Shown here in pieces: positions 7,305 through 16,089 of a stretch of DNA of 64,000 bases. Origin of the DNA: Paenibacillaceae bacterium (GTDB taxonomy: Bacteria > Bacillota > Bacilli > Paenibacillales > Paenibacillaceae); NCBI GenBank assembly GCA_004134985.1, contig REGQ01000059.1:48564-112563 (forward strand), in the 5' to 3' direction. Made by a program: the position numbers and the translations under genes. A model generated the notes under the pieces. The model was not told where the DNA came from and searched no databases. It saw only the letters and a list, made by a program, of their open reading frames with translations. Positions within the stretch are counted from its first letter, which is position 1. Each line of letters begins with the position of its first letter.

Positions 7305-8639
7305 ATGTTCGCAAAAAAACAAAAAAAAATCGTCGGTTTACTGGTGTCGACAATTATGCTGGCCGGTATTTTGTCCGGCTGCGGCGGCGGCAAGTCTGAC
7401 AACGTTGAAAGCGTATCACCAGGAGGCTCAGGAGAGAAAGTAAAGCTTCGCATGATTGAAAGCTTGACAAGCCCTAAACGGACTGAACTGTTTCAGTCGA
7501 TGATAAAACAGTTCCAGGATGAAAATCCGAACATTGAAGTCGAATTAATTTCTCCTCCGTTTGATCAGGCGGACAACAAAATAAGAACGATGCTTGCTGC
7601 CAAGCAGGACTTGGATGTAATGGAAATCAGAGATCTTAATGTATCCGAGTTCGTAAACAACAAATATGCAGAACCGCTAAATGCCTATGCAGAAAAGTGG
7701 GAGGATTATCCGACCGTAACAGCTGTAGCCAAGTCGGTGGGAACGATCGGTGAGAATCTGTACTTCTTACCTAATGGCCTGTATCAGCGTCAAATGTTTT
7801 ATCGTAAAGACTGGTTTGACGAAAAGGGGCTTAAAGCGCCGGAAACCTGGCAGGAGTTGTACGAAAGCGGAAAAGCGCTGACAGATTCGGGGAAAAACCG
7901 GTTTGGTTTTTCATTTCGCGGCGGCCCGGGATCAAACGGAAATTCTGATGCCATGGTACTGAGCTACAACGGGAAAAACGTTTTGCTTGAAGATTCCCAA
8001 TTCACCAAGGATGGCCAGTCGATCTATGCGACGCCGGAAGCGAAGCAAGCGATGGAGCTGTACTTTAAAATTTATAAAGAGATCTCTCCTCCAGATTCCA
8101 TCAACTGGGGCTTTCAAGAGCAGGTACAAGCATTTACATCAGGTGTAACGGCAATTTTATTGCAGGATCCCGATGTTATCCAATCGCTTGAAACGAATAT
8201 GGCTGAAGGAACATGGGCAAGCGCTCCAATGCCTAAAGGACCAGACGGTCAGGCATTAATTGCTGCAGGCGGCGCAGGCTGGGGCATACCAACTTATTCT
8301 AAACATAAAGAGGAAGCCTGGAAGCTGGTGCAATTCCTTTCGAGTCCCAAGCAAAATACGGAATTCTCCAAAAATTATGGACTTATCCCGATCCATGCCT
8401 CTGCCACAGAGGATGAATTTTTCAAGTCAGGCCCTTACAAAACGTTACTGGACATGAGCAATATGCCAGATGTGTACTTGAACTATAAACCGGCGTTTGA
8501 CTATCCGGGCAATAGCAAATTTGGACAAGTCAGCACAGATACACAACAAGCGTTCCTGCTCGGCAAGACGACGGTTGACGATTTGCTGAAAACTTGGGAC
8601 GAGTATTGGGTTAATGAAAAGGATCAATTGAACAAATAG
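7305..8639 (+). CDS. ABC transporter substrate-binding lipoprotein (family 1, sugar type)
   Basis: This 444-residue extracellular binding protein has a lipoprotein signal ending in LSGC (Cys26), so it is lipid-anchored to the outer face of the membrane. The mature part shows the family 1 pattern: RMIESLTSPKRTELF, an FQDENPNIEVELI strand, WQELYESGKAL and a WKLVQFLSSPK hinge helix. The ATG at 7305 is chosen because AGGGGG lies 7 bp upstream; the ATG at 7299 is too close. It leads the operon with two permeases. No ATPase is encoded, so a shared MsmX-type ATPase is presumed. The substrate is probably an oligosaccharide; neighbouring GH76 enzymes hint at alpha-1,6-mannan fragments (inference). Confidence 0.88.
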   Translation: MFAKKQKKIVGLLVSTIMLAGILSGCGGGKSDNVESVSPGGSGEKVKLRMIESLTSPKRTELFQSMIKQFQDENPNIEVELISPPFDQADNKIRTMLAAKQDLDVMEIRDLNVSEFVNNKYAEPLNAYAEKWEDYPTVTAVAKSVGTIGENLYFLPNGLYQRQMFYRKDWFDEKGLKAPETWQELYESGKALTDSGKNRFGFSFRGGPGSNGNSDAMVLSYNGKNVLLEDSQFTKDGQSIYATPEAKQAMELYFKIYKEISPPDSINWGFQEQVQAFTSGVTAILLQDPDVIQSLETNMAEGTWASAPMPKGPDGQALIAAGGAGWGIPTYSKHKEEAWKLVQFLSSPKQNTEFSKNYGLIPIHASATEDEFFKSGPYKTLLDMSNMPDVYLNYKPAFDYPGNSKFGQVSTDTQQAFLLGKTTVDDLLKTWDEYWVNEKDQLNK

Positions 8640-8689
8640 AGAAAAGCCGGCAAGCAGTCTCCAATTTGGCCGGAAAGTTTTTCAAACAG

Positions 8690-8733
8690 ATCGTGATGGG
8701 CATTAGGCTTTTACGCAGCCCATCACGATTTTC
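8690..8733 (+). terminator. Intercistronic hairpin after the binding-protein gene
   Basis: ATCGTGATGGGC (8690-8701) pairs perfectly with GCCCATCACGAT (8718-8729), followed by only a short T stretch. It probably stabilises the binding-protein mRNA or partly terminates, giving excess binding protein over permeases. Confidence 0.65.
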
Positions 8734-8756
8734 ATTCGAAGAAGGAGGTGCATCCA

Positions 8757-9638
8757 TTGAATAACCGCAAAATGTTTATCTTTCTTAGTTTGGCGCCGGC
8801 GCTGCTGCTTGTCCTAGTCTTCACTTGTTACCCGTTCCTGAGGGGAATCAGTATGGCTTTTCAGGAATATATGCTGTTCAACCTTAGCAACGTCCGCTTC
8901 ATCGGTCTTGACAATTTTAAGGCTGCATTTCGTGATCCAAAGTTTTTACAAGCGTTGACCAATAGCGGATATTGGGTATTCTTCTCGCTTATTTTTCAAT
9001 TTCTTATCGGATTTGCCCTTGCCATGATGCTGCGCAAACCTTTTCGCGGGCGCGGTATCTATCAAGGCTTTGTATTCTATTCCTGGGCACTATCAGGCTT
9101 TCTGATCGGTATGATCTGGAAGTGGATGTTCAATTCTCAGATTGGTCCAGTTAATGATCTGCTGCTTCGCACAGGGCTGATTGATGAACGGATCGGATTT
9201 CTGTCTGACCCGAATTGGGCTATGGTTTCTGTCATTGTCGCTAATGTTTGGTACGGTGTGGCATTTTTCGCCATCATGCTTCTGGCGGCGCTCCAATCGG
9301 TGCCAGATGACCTCTATGAGGCTGCGGATATGGATGGCGCGGGCAAGGTACGCCAACTGTTCAGCGTGACACTTCCTTATATTTTGCCAACAATTATTAC
9401 TACTACTTTGCTAAGAGCGATCTGGATTTTCAACGATCCGACGATTATATACGGGATGACGAACGGCGGACCGGCTGGCTCCACCCATGTCTTGTCCTCC
9501 TTTATGTTGGACAAAATTATATATGCGGGCGATTACGGGGCGGCTTCGGCAGTCGGCGTTGTCATGATTGGTATTCTGCTGCTCTACACCATCTTCTATC
9601 TGTCTGTGACGAGGTCGGGGAAAGCGGGGGAATTCTAA
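8757..9638 (+). CDS. Sugar ABC transporter permease (MalF/UgpA type)
   Basis: This 293-residue membrane protein has about six transmembrane helices and a cytoplasmic EAA loop (YEAADMDGAGK, about residues 190-203) that contacts the ATPase. The TTG at 8757 is chosen over the GTG at 8748, which lies inside the AAGGAGGT ribosome binding site (8742-8749). Its stop is one base before the start of the second permease, so the two are translated together. It forms the channel with that permease for the substrate delivered by the lipoprotein at 7305. Confidence 0.88.
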   Translation: MNNRKMFIFLSLAPALLLVLVFTCYPFLRGISMAFQEYMLFNLSNVRFIGLDNFKAAFRDPKFLQALTNSGYWVFFSLIFQFLIGFALAMMLRKPFRGRGIYQGFVFYSWALSGFLIGMIWKWMFNSQIGPVNDLLLRTGLIDERIGFLSDPNWAMVSVIVANVWYGVAFFAIMLLAALQSVPDDLYEAADMDGAGKVRQLFSVTLPYILPTIITTTLLRAIWIFNDPTIIYGMTNGGPAGSTHVLSSFMLDKIIYAGDYGAASAVGVVMIGILLLYTIFYLSVTRSGKAGEF

Positions 9639-9639
9639 A

Positions 9640-10467
9640 ATGAATCGATTACTTATGCTCGCCATGAGAATATTTGTTTTGCTGCTTTATTTTATCGTCA
9701 TGATTTTTCCGCTTTACTGGATCGTAATCACATCGTTTAAACCGCAGGGGGATATCTTTTCGCTGCCGCTCCGGTATTGGCCAGAGACGTTTACTTTGGA
9801 CAACTATGTCAACATTTTTCAAATATCGAAGTTCCACATTTATATGGGCAACAGTTTGCTCATTGCAATCGCAGCGGCATTGATTGTGCTTGTTATTGCA
9901 ATTATGGGCGCATATGTCATGGCCAGATTCACCTTTCGCGGCCATCGTCAAATTATGCTCGCTTTTTTCGCAACGCAGATGCTTCCAGGTTTCATATCAC
10001 TGGCGCCTTTGTACTTAATTATGTCGGATTTGAATTTAATTAATAACCGGGCCTCGCTTGTATTGATGTATACCGTTGGGCTGATACCGTTTTCGACCAT
10101 TCTGCTGCGCGGGTTCTTTCAACGCATCCCGACCAGCCTGGAAGAAGCGGCGATGATTGACGGCTGTTCCCGGTTTACGGCGCTGCTTCGCGTCATTGTG
10201 CCCGTCATGTTGCCAGGCATCGCTTCGACGTTCATCTTTGCTTTCGTGCAAAACTGGAATGAGCTGTTTCTTGCGGTCATGTTCATTGATTCTGAACCTT
10301 TAAAAACGCTCCCGATAGCAATGAATTCCTTTGTCATGAAGTTTGATGTGAACTGGGGTGCCTTATCAGCGGGAACCGTGCTGTCGGTTATCCCAACCAT
10401 ACTGCTGTTTGCATTTGCGCAGCGATTCATTGTGGCAGGGTTGACACAGGGCGCGGAGAAAGGGTAA
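9640..10467 (+). CDS. Sugar ABC transporter permease (MalG/UgpE type)
   Basis: This 275-residue inner-membrane protein has six predicted helices. It carries the N-terminal YWIVITSFKP signature typical of MalG-type permeases and an EEAAMIDGCSR EAA loop near residues 168-178. A GGGGGAA site lies upstream of the ATG at 9640. It pairs with the permease at 8757, and the next gene in the operon starts only about 30 bp downstream. Confidence 0.88.
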   Translation: MNRLLMLAMRIFVLLLYFIVMIFPLYWIVITSFKPQGDIFSLPLRYWPETFTLDNYVNIFQISKFHIYMGNSLLIAIAAALIVLVIAIMGAYVMARFTFRGHRQIMLAFFATQMLPGFISLAPLYLIMSDLNLINNRASLVLMYTVGLIPFSTILLRGFFQRIPTSLEEAAMIDGCSRFTALLRVIVPVMLPGIASTFIFAFVQNWNELFLAVMFIDSEPLKTLPIAMNSFVMKFDVNWGALSAGTVLSVIPTILLFAFAQRFIVAGLTQGAEKG

Positions 10468-10494
10468 GCAAGCGATAGAGAGGAAATGAGAATA

Positions 10495-11667
10495 ATGACT
10501 AACAAAAGAGAGGACCGGCCGGTATTTACGAGCGTGTCTCACGATCCGACCGATACCAGACATCACGGCTCGATTTCCATGCCGATTTATCAGAGCAGCC
10601 TGTTTGCATTTGAAAGCTATGAGCAATTCGACGAGGCATTCAGCGACTTGTTCGGCCATCATGTCTATTCGCGTGGTAATAACCCTACGGTTGAATACTT
10701 GGAAAATAAACTTGCCGAGCTGGAAGGGGGCGAAGCGGCACGCTGCTTCGGCTCAGGCATGGCTGCCATCACTGCTTCTATTCTGTCGATGGTCCGGCAT
10801 GGCGATCATATCGTATGTGTCAGTCAGGTGTATGGGCCTACGAAGGAGTTTCTCGGTTCCTATCTCCAGCGCTTTGGAGTTGAGACGACATTCGTCGATG
10901 GCAGCCTGCCGGAAGCGTGGCGCGGAGCGATTCGGCCGAACACGAAGCTGTTCTATTTGGAAAGTCCGACAACGATGATGTTCGAGTTGCAGGATATCGC
11001 TGCCTGTGCAGCGCTGGCCAAGAGCATAGGCGCCCGGACGATCATCGACGGCACCTGGGCGACGCCTTGCTTCCAGAAGCCGCTGGCCTTGGGCGCTGAT
11101 TTGGTCGTACATTCGCTGACCAAGTATATTTCCGGACATAGCGATTGTGTCGGTGGTGTTGCAATTGGATCAAAATCGCTCATCAGCTCTTTAAGCAAGA
11201 GCGAGTATATGCTGTTCGGGGGTATCATGGCCCCGCAAATTGCTGCCCTTATGACACGAGGGTTAAGGACGCTGCCACTTCGAATGCAGCGGCATGAAGT
11301 GAGCGGACGTATCGTCGCGGAGCATCTGGAAGGCTTGTCATTCGTTCGCAAAGTCAATTACCCTGGACTTGCATCGCATCCCCAGCATGAATTGGCATTA
11401 AACCAGATGTCAGGTTTCAGCAGTCTGTTCTCAATTGAGTCTGATTGCCCGACGCACATGCTTAAGGAATGGGCAAATCAGCTCCGCTATTTTAAAATTG
11501 GCGTAAGTTGGGGCGGTTTCGAAAGTCTTGTCACCGTCAATCCGCTCGGAAGCGGCTCAATCGCCCGCATTTATGTCGGCCAGGAAGATCCAGCTGATCT
11601 GATCGATGACATGAATAGCGCGTGGCAGGCCGTTGAGCAGCATCAGGAACAGTATGACATAATTTAG
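10495..11667 (+). CDS. Trans-sulfuration family PLP-dependent enzyme (cystathionine/methionine lyase-like)
   Basis: This 390-residue fold-type I PLP enzyme belongs to the Cys/Met metabolism family. It shows YSRGNNPT near residue 60, the cofactor-stacking region around YGPTKEF, the ESPTTMMFELQD segment and Lys210 in SLTKYISGHSD as the Schiff-base lysine. The ATG at 10495 has AGAGAGGAA 9 bp upstream; an ATG at 10486 is too close. It is the last gene of the sugar ABC operon, which is unusual for a sulfur amino acid enzyme. A C-S lyase acting on an imported S-conjugate or thioglycoside would unify the operon, but that is speculation. Cystathionine gamma-synthase, methionine gamma-lyase and related reactions cannot be told apart by eye. 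Confidence 0.8.
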   Translation: MTNKREDRPVFTSVSHDPTDTRHHGSISMPIYQSSLFAFESYEQFDEAFSDLFGHHVYSRGNNPTVEYLENKLAELEGGEAARCFGSGMAAITASILSMVRHGDHIVCVSQVYGPTKEFLGSYLQRFGVETTFVDGSLPEAWRGAIRPNTKLFYLESPTTMMFELQDIAACAALAKSIGARTIIDGTWATPCFQKPLALGADLVVHSLTKYISGHSDCVGGVAIGSKSLISSLSKSEYMLFGGIMAPQIAALMTRGLRTLPLRMQRHEVSGRIVAEHLEGLSFVRKVNYPGLASHPQHELALNQMSGFSSLFSIESDCPTHMLKEWANQLRYFKIGVSWGGFESLVTVNPLGSGSIARIYVGQEDPADLIDDMNSAWQAVEQHQEQYDII

Positions 11668-11671
11668 CACA

Positions 11672-11744
11672 GCACGATGCCTGGTATGCATCGTGCAGAA
11701 TTAGCTGGCCCGTTCCGTCATCAATGACATGACGGGCTTTTTTA
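11672..11744 (+). terminator. Tandem hairpins ending the ABC operon
   Basis: GCACGATGC (11672-11680) pairs with GCATCGTGC (11688-11696). A second stem from 11708 to 11737 (GCCCGT with ACGGGC plus an inner stem) is followed by seven T residues and is a standard intrinsic terminator. Confidence 0.8.
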
Positions 11745-11890
11745 TATTATCAGGTTAGCCAGACACATCTGGTTGGCCTGTTTTTATGTTCGGTATAAGA
11801 TGGCGGTAGCCAGAAGAACGTCCGAATAACTAGTTCGGCCTGTTATCTATTTACATTACGAGATATTATGTTGATATATATTATTTTATA

Positions 11891-11939
11891 TTGACATATT
11901 AATTTATCGGTATTAATATACTATTTGTAAGCGCTTAAA
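11891..11939 (+). promoter_or_regulatory. Promoter with CcpA cre site for the GH76 locus
   Basis: TTGACA (11891-11896) and TAATAT (11914-11919) are 17 bp apart. TGTAAGCGCTTAAA at 11926-11939 is a near-consensus catabolite-responsive element just downstream of the start region, where CcpA binding represses. This predicts glucose repression of the mannanase genes. Confidence 0.75.
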
Positions 11940-11965
11940 GAATGCTTGATAGGGGACTTTCCATA

Positions 11966-12060
11966 ATGAAAAAATGGGATGAGCTTGCTCGTAACCTGCG
12001 CTATGATACTTGCGATCTTGGCAGGCTGTAGCGGCAACAACAAGAGTAATGGGCCATGTT
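11966..12060 (+). pseudogene. Remnant start of a binding-protein lipoprotein gene
   Basis: AGGGGAC precedes ATG AAA AAA TGG. After a one-base shift the frame reads MSLLVTCAMILAILAGCSG, a complete lipoprotein signal with an LAGC lipobox, then NNKSNG. The remainder of the protein is missing and the GH76 gene starts about 50 bp later. A solute-binding gene was deleted down to its signal peptide, while its promoter and cre site now drive the mannanases. Confidence 0.65.
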
Positions 12061-12111
12061 CAAGCAAGCAATCGAAAATAATGCCAATTGACTATAGGGA
12101 GCGGGGATGAC

Positions 12112-13194
12112 ATGAAACAGAATACGACAACATGGTCCACTCGGGCGGACTTGGCGCAGCAGGCGCTTCACGAGAAATTCTGGAACCCGAGTACGCGTAT
12201 GTATGATATCGAGACGCCATGCCCTGGAGGCGCGTGTAATACGATATTTCATTATTGGTGGATGGCGCACGCAGTTGAGGCATTAGCAGACGGGTTCGAC
12301 AGAACGCATGATTCCCGTTACTTCGAGACGTTGAGTGAGCTCTATGAAGGCTTACTGAAACGTAATGGAGGCGCATGGCCGAACACATTGTACGACGATA
12401 TGGAATGGATGGCGATCGCGTGGCTCCGAGCATACGAATCGACGAAAGATGCAAAATACAAGATAGCGGCGATTGAGCTATGGGAGGATATCAAGACCGG
12501 CTGGAATGATCATATGGGCGGAGGAATCGCTTGGCAGAAAAGTCAGTTAGATTACAAGAATACCCCGGCAAATGCTCCTGCGGTGATTCTCGCTACAAGG
12601 CTTTACAAGTGTTTCAGAAATGAGGACGATCTAAGCTGGGCTCTCAAAATTTACGACTGGCAGAAGCGCATGCTGGTTGATCCGGAGAGCGGCTTTGTCT
12701 GGGATGGAATGAACCGGCTTGGCGACGGAAACATCGACAAGGATTGGACGTTTACCTACTGCCAGGGTGTTTTTATCGGCGCGGCTCAGGAGTTGTATCA
12801 GGCGACGGGAGATGAGAGCTTTCTTGCTGATGCAGACAGATCAGCTTTGGCTGCCATCGAGAAGCTTACAGATCCGGCAACGAAGCTCCTTCCGGAGGAA
12901 GGGAATGGAGACGGTGGTTTATTCAAAGGGATTTTCGTTCGATATGCGGCGAATCTAGCTTCAGATAACAGTTCCTGCGTAGATGAATTGACCCATGTTC
13001 TTCTGAGCAACGTTGAAGCTTTATGGGATGAGGGCAGGGATAAGGAACGAAACGTGTTCGGTCCGGCTTGGAGTCGCCCCCCAGAAGCAATCGTGGAGCT
13101 CGGAACGCAGATTAGTGGCATTATTTTGCTGGAGATGGCTGCAAAGCTTGAAACTCGAGGCCTTAGGCTTCAAAGTGCGGAGGTTATAGGATGA
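12112..13194 (+). CDS. GH76 family glycoside hydrolase (alpha-1,6-mannanase type), copy 1
   Basis: This 360-residue (alpha/alpha)6-barrel protein matches GH76. The catalytic Asp pair is in LYDDMEW (Asp95-Asp96), with the aromatic NTIFHYWWMAHAVEA helix before it, then GGGIAWQ, YKNTPANAPA, GFVWDGMNRLGDG and TYCQGVFIGA. The family hydrolyses alpha-1,6-mannosidic bonds. There is no signal peptide (MKQNTTTWSTR), so the enzyme is cytoplasmic and should act on imported oligosaccharides. The ATG at 12112 follows GGAGCGGGG. Its stop overlaps the ATG of the second copy (ATGA), giving translational coupling. Confidence 0.87.
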   Translation: MKQNTTTWSTRADLAQQALHEKFWNPSTRMYDIETPCPGGACNTIFHYWWMAHAVEALADGFDRTHDSRYFETLSELYEGLLKRNGGAWPNTLYDDMEWMAIAWLRAYESTKDAKYKIAAIELWEDIKTGWNDHMGGGIAWQKSQLDYKNTPANAPAVILATRLYKCFRNEDDLSWALKIYDWQKRMLVDPESGFVWDGMNRLGDGNIDKDWTFTYCQGVFIGAAQELYQATGDESFLADADRSALAAIEKLTDPATKLLPEEGNGDGGLFKGIFVRYAANLASDNSSCVDELTHVLLSNVEALWDEGRDKERNVFGPAWSRPPEAIVELGTQISGIILLEMAAKLETRGLRLQSAEVIG

Positions 13195-14228
13195 CGAATC
13201 AAGCCTACGATTGGGCGGAAATAGCGGAATTTTTCCAAAATAACGTATACCGAAATTATGCGAACGAGCAAACCTCTATTCTAAATCAATGGTATCCGGT
13301 CACGGCAAACACAGCTAACGATAATTTCTATTATTGGTGGCAGGCTCATGTTATCGACGTTCTTGTCGATGGCTGGGAGCGAAGCGGGGATTCGAAATAT
13401 CTTGAAAAAATAAACCATTTGGCTCATGGCTTGAAAGCCTATAACGGCAATACGTTCCGACATAATTATTACGATGATATGGAATGGACAGCGCTTGCGC
13501 TTCTAAGGGTTTACGATCATACAGGCGACGAGTGGTACAAGCACGAAGTTATGGATCTTTGGACGGATATCCGCACCGCATGGAACGATAATATGGGCGG
13601 AGGGATGGCTTGGAAGAAGGATCAATTGGATTACAAGAACACCCCTGCTAACGCACCAGCTTCTATTCTGGCCGCGAGGCTTTACACGCGGTTCGGGTCG
13701 GAAGACGATTTAGCGTGGGCCATCCGAATCTACGAGTGGAATCGGGAAAATCTTGTTGACCCAGCTACAGGATTCGTTTGGGATGGAATGAATCGTCTAG
13801 GAGACGGAGCCATCGACCGGGACTGGGAATTCACGTATTGCCAGGGCGTATTCATCGGGGCGGGATTAGAGCTATTCGCGATTACCCAGGATAATCGTTA
13901 TCTCAGGGATGCCAAGCGAACGGCACAGGCATCGATGGAACGATTCGTCGATCCGGTTACCGGCTTACTCCCGGATGAAGGGATCGATGATACGGGATTA
14001 TTCAAGGGAATTTTCGTCAGATACATTAAGCTGCTAATTGACAGGAGCCCGGAAGATACGCAGGAGTGGGCCAATATCCTTCAGAGAAATGGTGAAAGGC
14101 TGTGGAGCTTCGACAAAGATCCTGCTGCAGCAATCATCGGACCTTCATGGGACAAGAAGCCGGAAGGCCCGGTGCAATTAAGCGTTCAGTTAAGCGGACT
14201 TATGCTTGTGGAGGCGCTGGCCCGCTGA
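13191..14228 (+). CDS. GH76 family glycoside hydrolase (alpha-1,6-mannanase type), copy 2
   Basis: This 345-residue paralogue of the preceding gene keeps the same landmarks: a WWQAHVIDVL helix, YYDDMEW with Asp95-Asp96, GGGMAWK, YKNTPANAPA, GFVWDGMNRLGDG and TYCQGVFIGA. It also lacks a signal peptide. It starts inside the stop codon of copy 1, so the two proteins are made in a fixed ratio. The N-termini are the most divergent part, suggesting different chain-length or linkage preference rather than simple redundancy (inference). Confidence 0.87.
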   Translation: MTNQAYDWAEIAEFFQNNVYRNYANEQTSILNQWYPVTANTANDNFYYWWQAHVIDVLVDGWERSGDSKYLEKINHLAHGLKAYNGNTFRHNYYDDMEWTALALLRVYDHTGDEWYKHEVMDLWTDIRTAWNDNMGGGMAWKKDQLDYKNTPANAPASILAARLYTRFGSEDDLAWAIRIYEWNRENLVDPATGFVWDGMNRLGDGAIDRDWEFTYCQGVFIGAGLELFAITQDNRYLRDAKRTAQASMERFVDPVTGLLPDEGIDDTGLFKGIFVRYIKLLIDRSPEDTQEWANILQRNGERLWSFDKDPAAAIIGPSWDKKPEGPVQLSVQLSGLMLVEALAR

Positions 14229-14801
14229 AAAGTGAATTTGAAAAGTATATCGATGAGTAAACCTAACTTTGGTTTGTTAAATCGAACGGTACTGTGGCCG
14301 CTGTGGGTGATAATTAATATGGCCAATGCAATGTAAGCGGCTGGCGCGGTATCCAACTGTCCAGCAATTAGTTTGCGAGTATCCGTAAACGTGATTTCAA
14401 TACGGTATTACGAAGAGCCAATTGATAATTAAACAAAGACCACAAACCCTAAACATACACAAGGCTGCCGTAATCAACAATCAATCGGCAGCCTTGTTGT
14501 GCAGCGACACAAAGCAGCTTAAATAAAATGATCAAAAACAGTATATCACCGAAACAATTATGCTTGAATAGAGGTCATAGGCTGGTGGGGCGTTAAGCTA
14601 TCGGGCAGATTACGTTAACAAAAAAATAAAACCGGCACAATTATATGCCGATTAACCAATTGTCAATATGCAAAAAGGGTACCCCTAAAAAAGTCATGGA
14701 TACATAATAGTATATAAAAAAATTCAACGTAAGTCTATTATTTTTTTGGTGAAAACTGTATGTTATTTATGCGACCGCGGCGCAAAAAGGAGAAGACCTG
14801 C
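14229..14801 (+). other. Gene-free stretch with hairpin, MerR scrap and R1 scrap
   Basis: No intact gene is visible. A hairpin pairs ACAAGGCTGCCG (14459-14470) with CGGCAGCCTTGT (14485-14496) and may terminate the GH76 transcript. Around 14385-14425 one frame reads VISIRYYEE, reminiscent of a MerR N-terminus. CGTTAAGCTATCGGGCAGAT at 14591-14610 resembles an R1 right core. Confidence 0.4.
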
Positions 14802-14864
14802 ATGATTACGTTCAGAAAAATTACGTTGGAAAACCGACGCTCCATATTTAACTTGGAAGTATGA
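14802..14864 (+). pseudogene. N-terminal scrap of a GNAT acetyltransferase
   Basis: The 20-residue frame MITFRKITLENRRSIFNLEV ends in TGA and is preceded by AAAAAGGAG. It looks like the first strand and helix of a GNAT protein. The rest is absent; the intact GNAT gene at 14914 is unrelated in sequence at its start. Confidence 0.4.
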
Positions 14865-14913
14865 AAGAACAACGGAGCTTCGTTGCGTCCCCGAAGCGAA
14901 AGGAAGGGTAACA

Positions 14914-15678
14914 ATGATTATGACACAAAAAGAAATGCTGTTCATTGTGCAATCACAACTTGCAATTGACCTGAATTGCTCTATCGATGACCTGAACGGC
15001 GAAAAGGATAGCATTATTTTTGTTGAAGCTAAAGAAAATCCTGGATGTAGACCATTTCCAAGGAAGGCACGTTATTTCGAAATCCTGTCTATGGGAAAAT
15101 CAATTGTAGTATCGGCTACACCCGAACGGTTGTTAATTGCCAAAACACAGATGCAAGGCAAAAACAGGGATACCGTATTCTCCTTACCATTTATCAGAGG
15201 TCTTAACTTGCATTTTTTGCCTGATGTAAAAAGAATTAAACCAATGTCGCCGCCGAAATTTTTTTCATTTGAACTGATGAAGCGAGAAGAAGTGGTCAGT
15301 TTATTTGATGTTACAAGATTCAATGAAGCTATTATATATGATACGAACCTTCCCTGGCAGACGGATCTAGCTGTGCTTGCAAAGCAAGAAGGGGAAATTG
15401 TTGGTGTGGCAGGAGCAAGCAAAACCTGTACAAAACTGTGGCAAATTGGCATAGAAGTTTTACCCGAATATCGTAATTTGGGATTGGCTAGTTATCTTGT
15501 AAACAGGTTAACTTTTGAAATATTGGAACGTGGAGAGATACCGAGTTATGATGTAATCGCAAGTAACATTGCTTCACAGAGAGTAGCTCACCGATTAGGG
15601 TATTTTCCCGCATGGGTGTCTGATTGGCGATGCAATTTTGAAGGACTTGAAAGGGAGTACAAGGAGTACAAAGTATAA
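14914..15678 (+). CDS. GNAT family N-acetyltransferase
   Basis: This 254-residue protein has a divergent N-terminal half and a C-terminal GNAT domain. The acetyl-CoA-binding motif A is IGIEVLPEYRNLGLASYLVNRL (about residues 170-191), followed by a motif B-like NIASQRVAHRLGYFPA. The ATG at 14914 follows AAAGGAAGGG. The substrate is unknown. The extra N-terminal half (EAKENPGCRPFPRKAR) is longer than in simple GNATs, as in those that combine an older degenerate domain with an active one. Downstream lies the triple palindrome array. Confidence 0.8.
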   Translation: MIMTQKEMLFIVQSQLAIDLNCSIDDLNGEKDSIIFVEAKENPGCRPFPRKARYFEILSMGKSIVVSATPERLLIAKTQMQGKNRDTVFSLPFIRGLNLHFLPDVKRIKPMSPPKFFSFELMKREEVVSLFDVTRFNEAIIYDTNLPWQTDLAVLAKQEGEIVGVAGASKTCTKLWQIGIEVLPEYRNLGLASYLVNRLTFEILERGEIPSYDVIASNIASQRVAHRLGYFPAWVSDWRCNFEGLEREYKEYKV

Positions 15679-15751
15679 GGGAATAAAAGGAGTACAAGGG
15701 GACAGATAGTGTATTTCTTGCAACAATCAAAAGAATGGCCACAACAAACAT

Positions 15752-15881
15752 AAAATTGTTGTAAAAAATACAACATTTTAGCTGTAAAAGCTATTTATCT
15801 TAATAATTGTTGTATTTTATACAACAATTTCACGAGAATCGGCTCATATGTCTGGAAATGTTGTACAAAATACAACAATTT
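15752..15881 (+). promoter_or_regulatory. Array of three TTGTTGTA-N-TACAACA palindromes at about 52 bp spacing
   Basis: Three near-identical inverted repeats of the form AATTGTTGTA-N5-TACAACAATT occupy 15752-15778, 15804-15830 and 15856-15881. Their centres are about 52 and 51 bp apart, close to five helical turns, so all three would face the same side of DNA. Such regular spacing suggests cooperative binding of a dimeric protein. No gene starts immediately downstream; the next is the VOC gene at 16090. The interval 15890-15930 is a pyrimidine-rich low-complexity tract. Confidence 0.65.
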
Positions 15882-16089
15882 ATCCTCGATGACACACGCA
15901 CGCACACCCCCTCCTCCTCTCTCACTCTTTTCGTTCAACTTATATAGCCTATCGTATGTAAAAGAATACTCTTGGATCGTGAAGATATAGGGCAGTTTTG
16001 TTGAAAAGGGTGTACATAAAGCAGGAAGTTATTGGGTTTAAGGCGAAGACAATCTTGATTGAAATAATCCATATTCGGGAGGGTTCACT

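Noticed and set aside
10753..11357. Minus-strand frames opposite the PLP enzyme gene
   Set aside because: They lack ribosome binding sites and homology, and the plus strand holds a complete PLP enzyme.
15893..15930. CA/CT-rich tract as a coding or structural element
   Set aside because: It is a short simple-sequence tract with no second feature to support a role.
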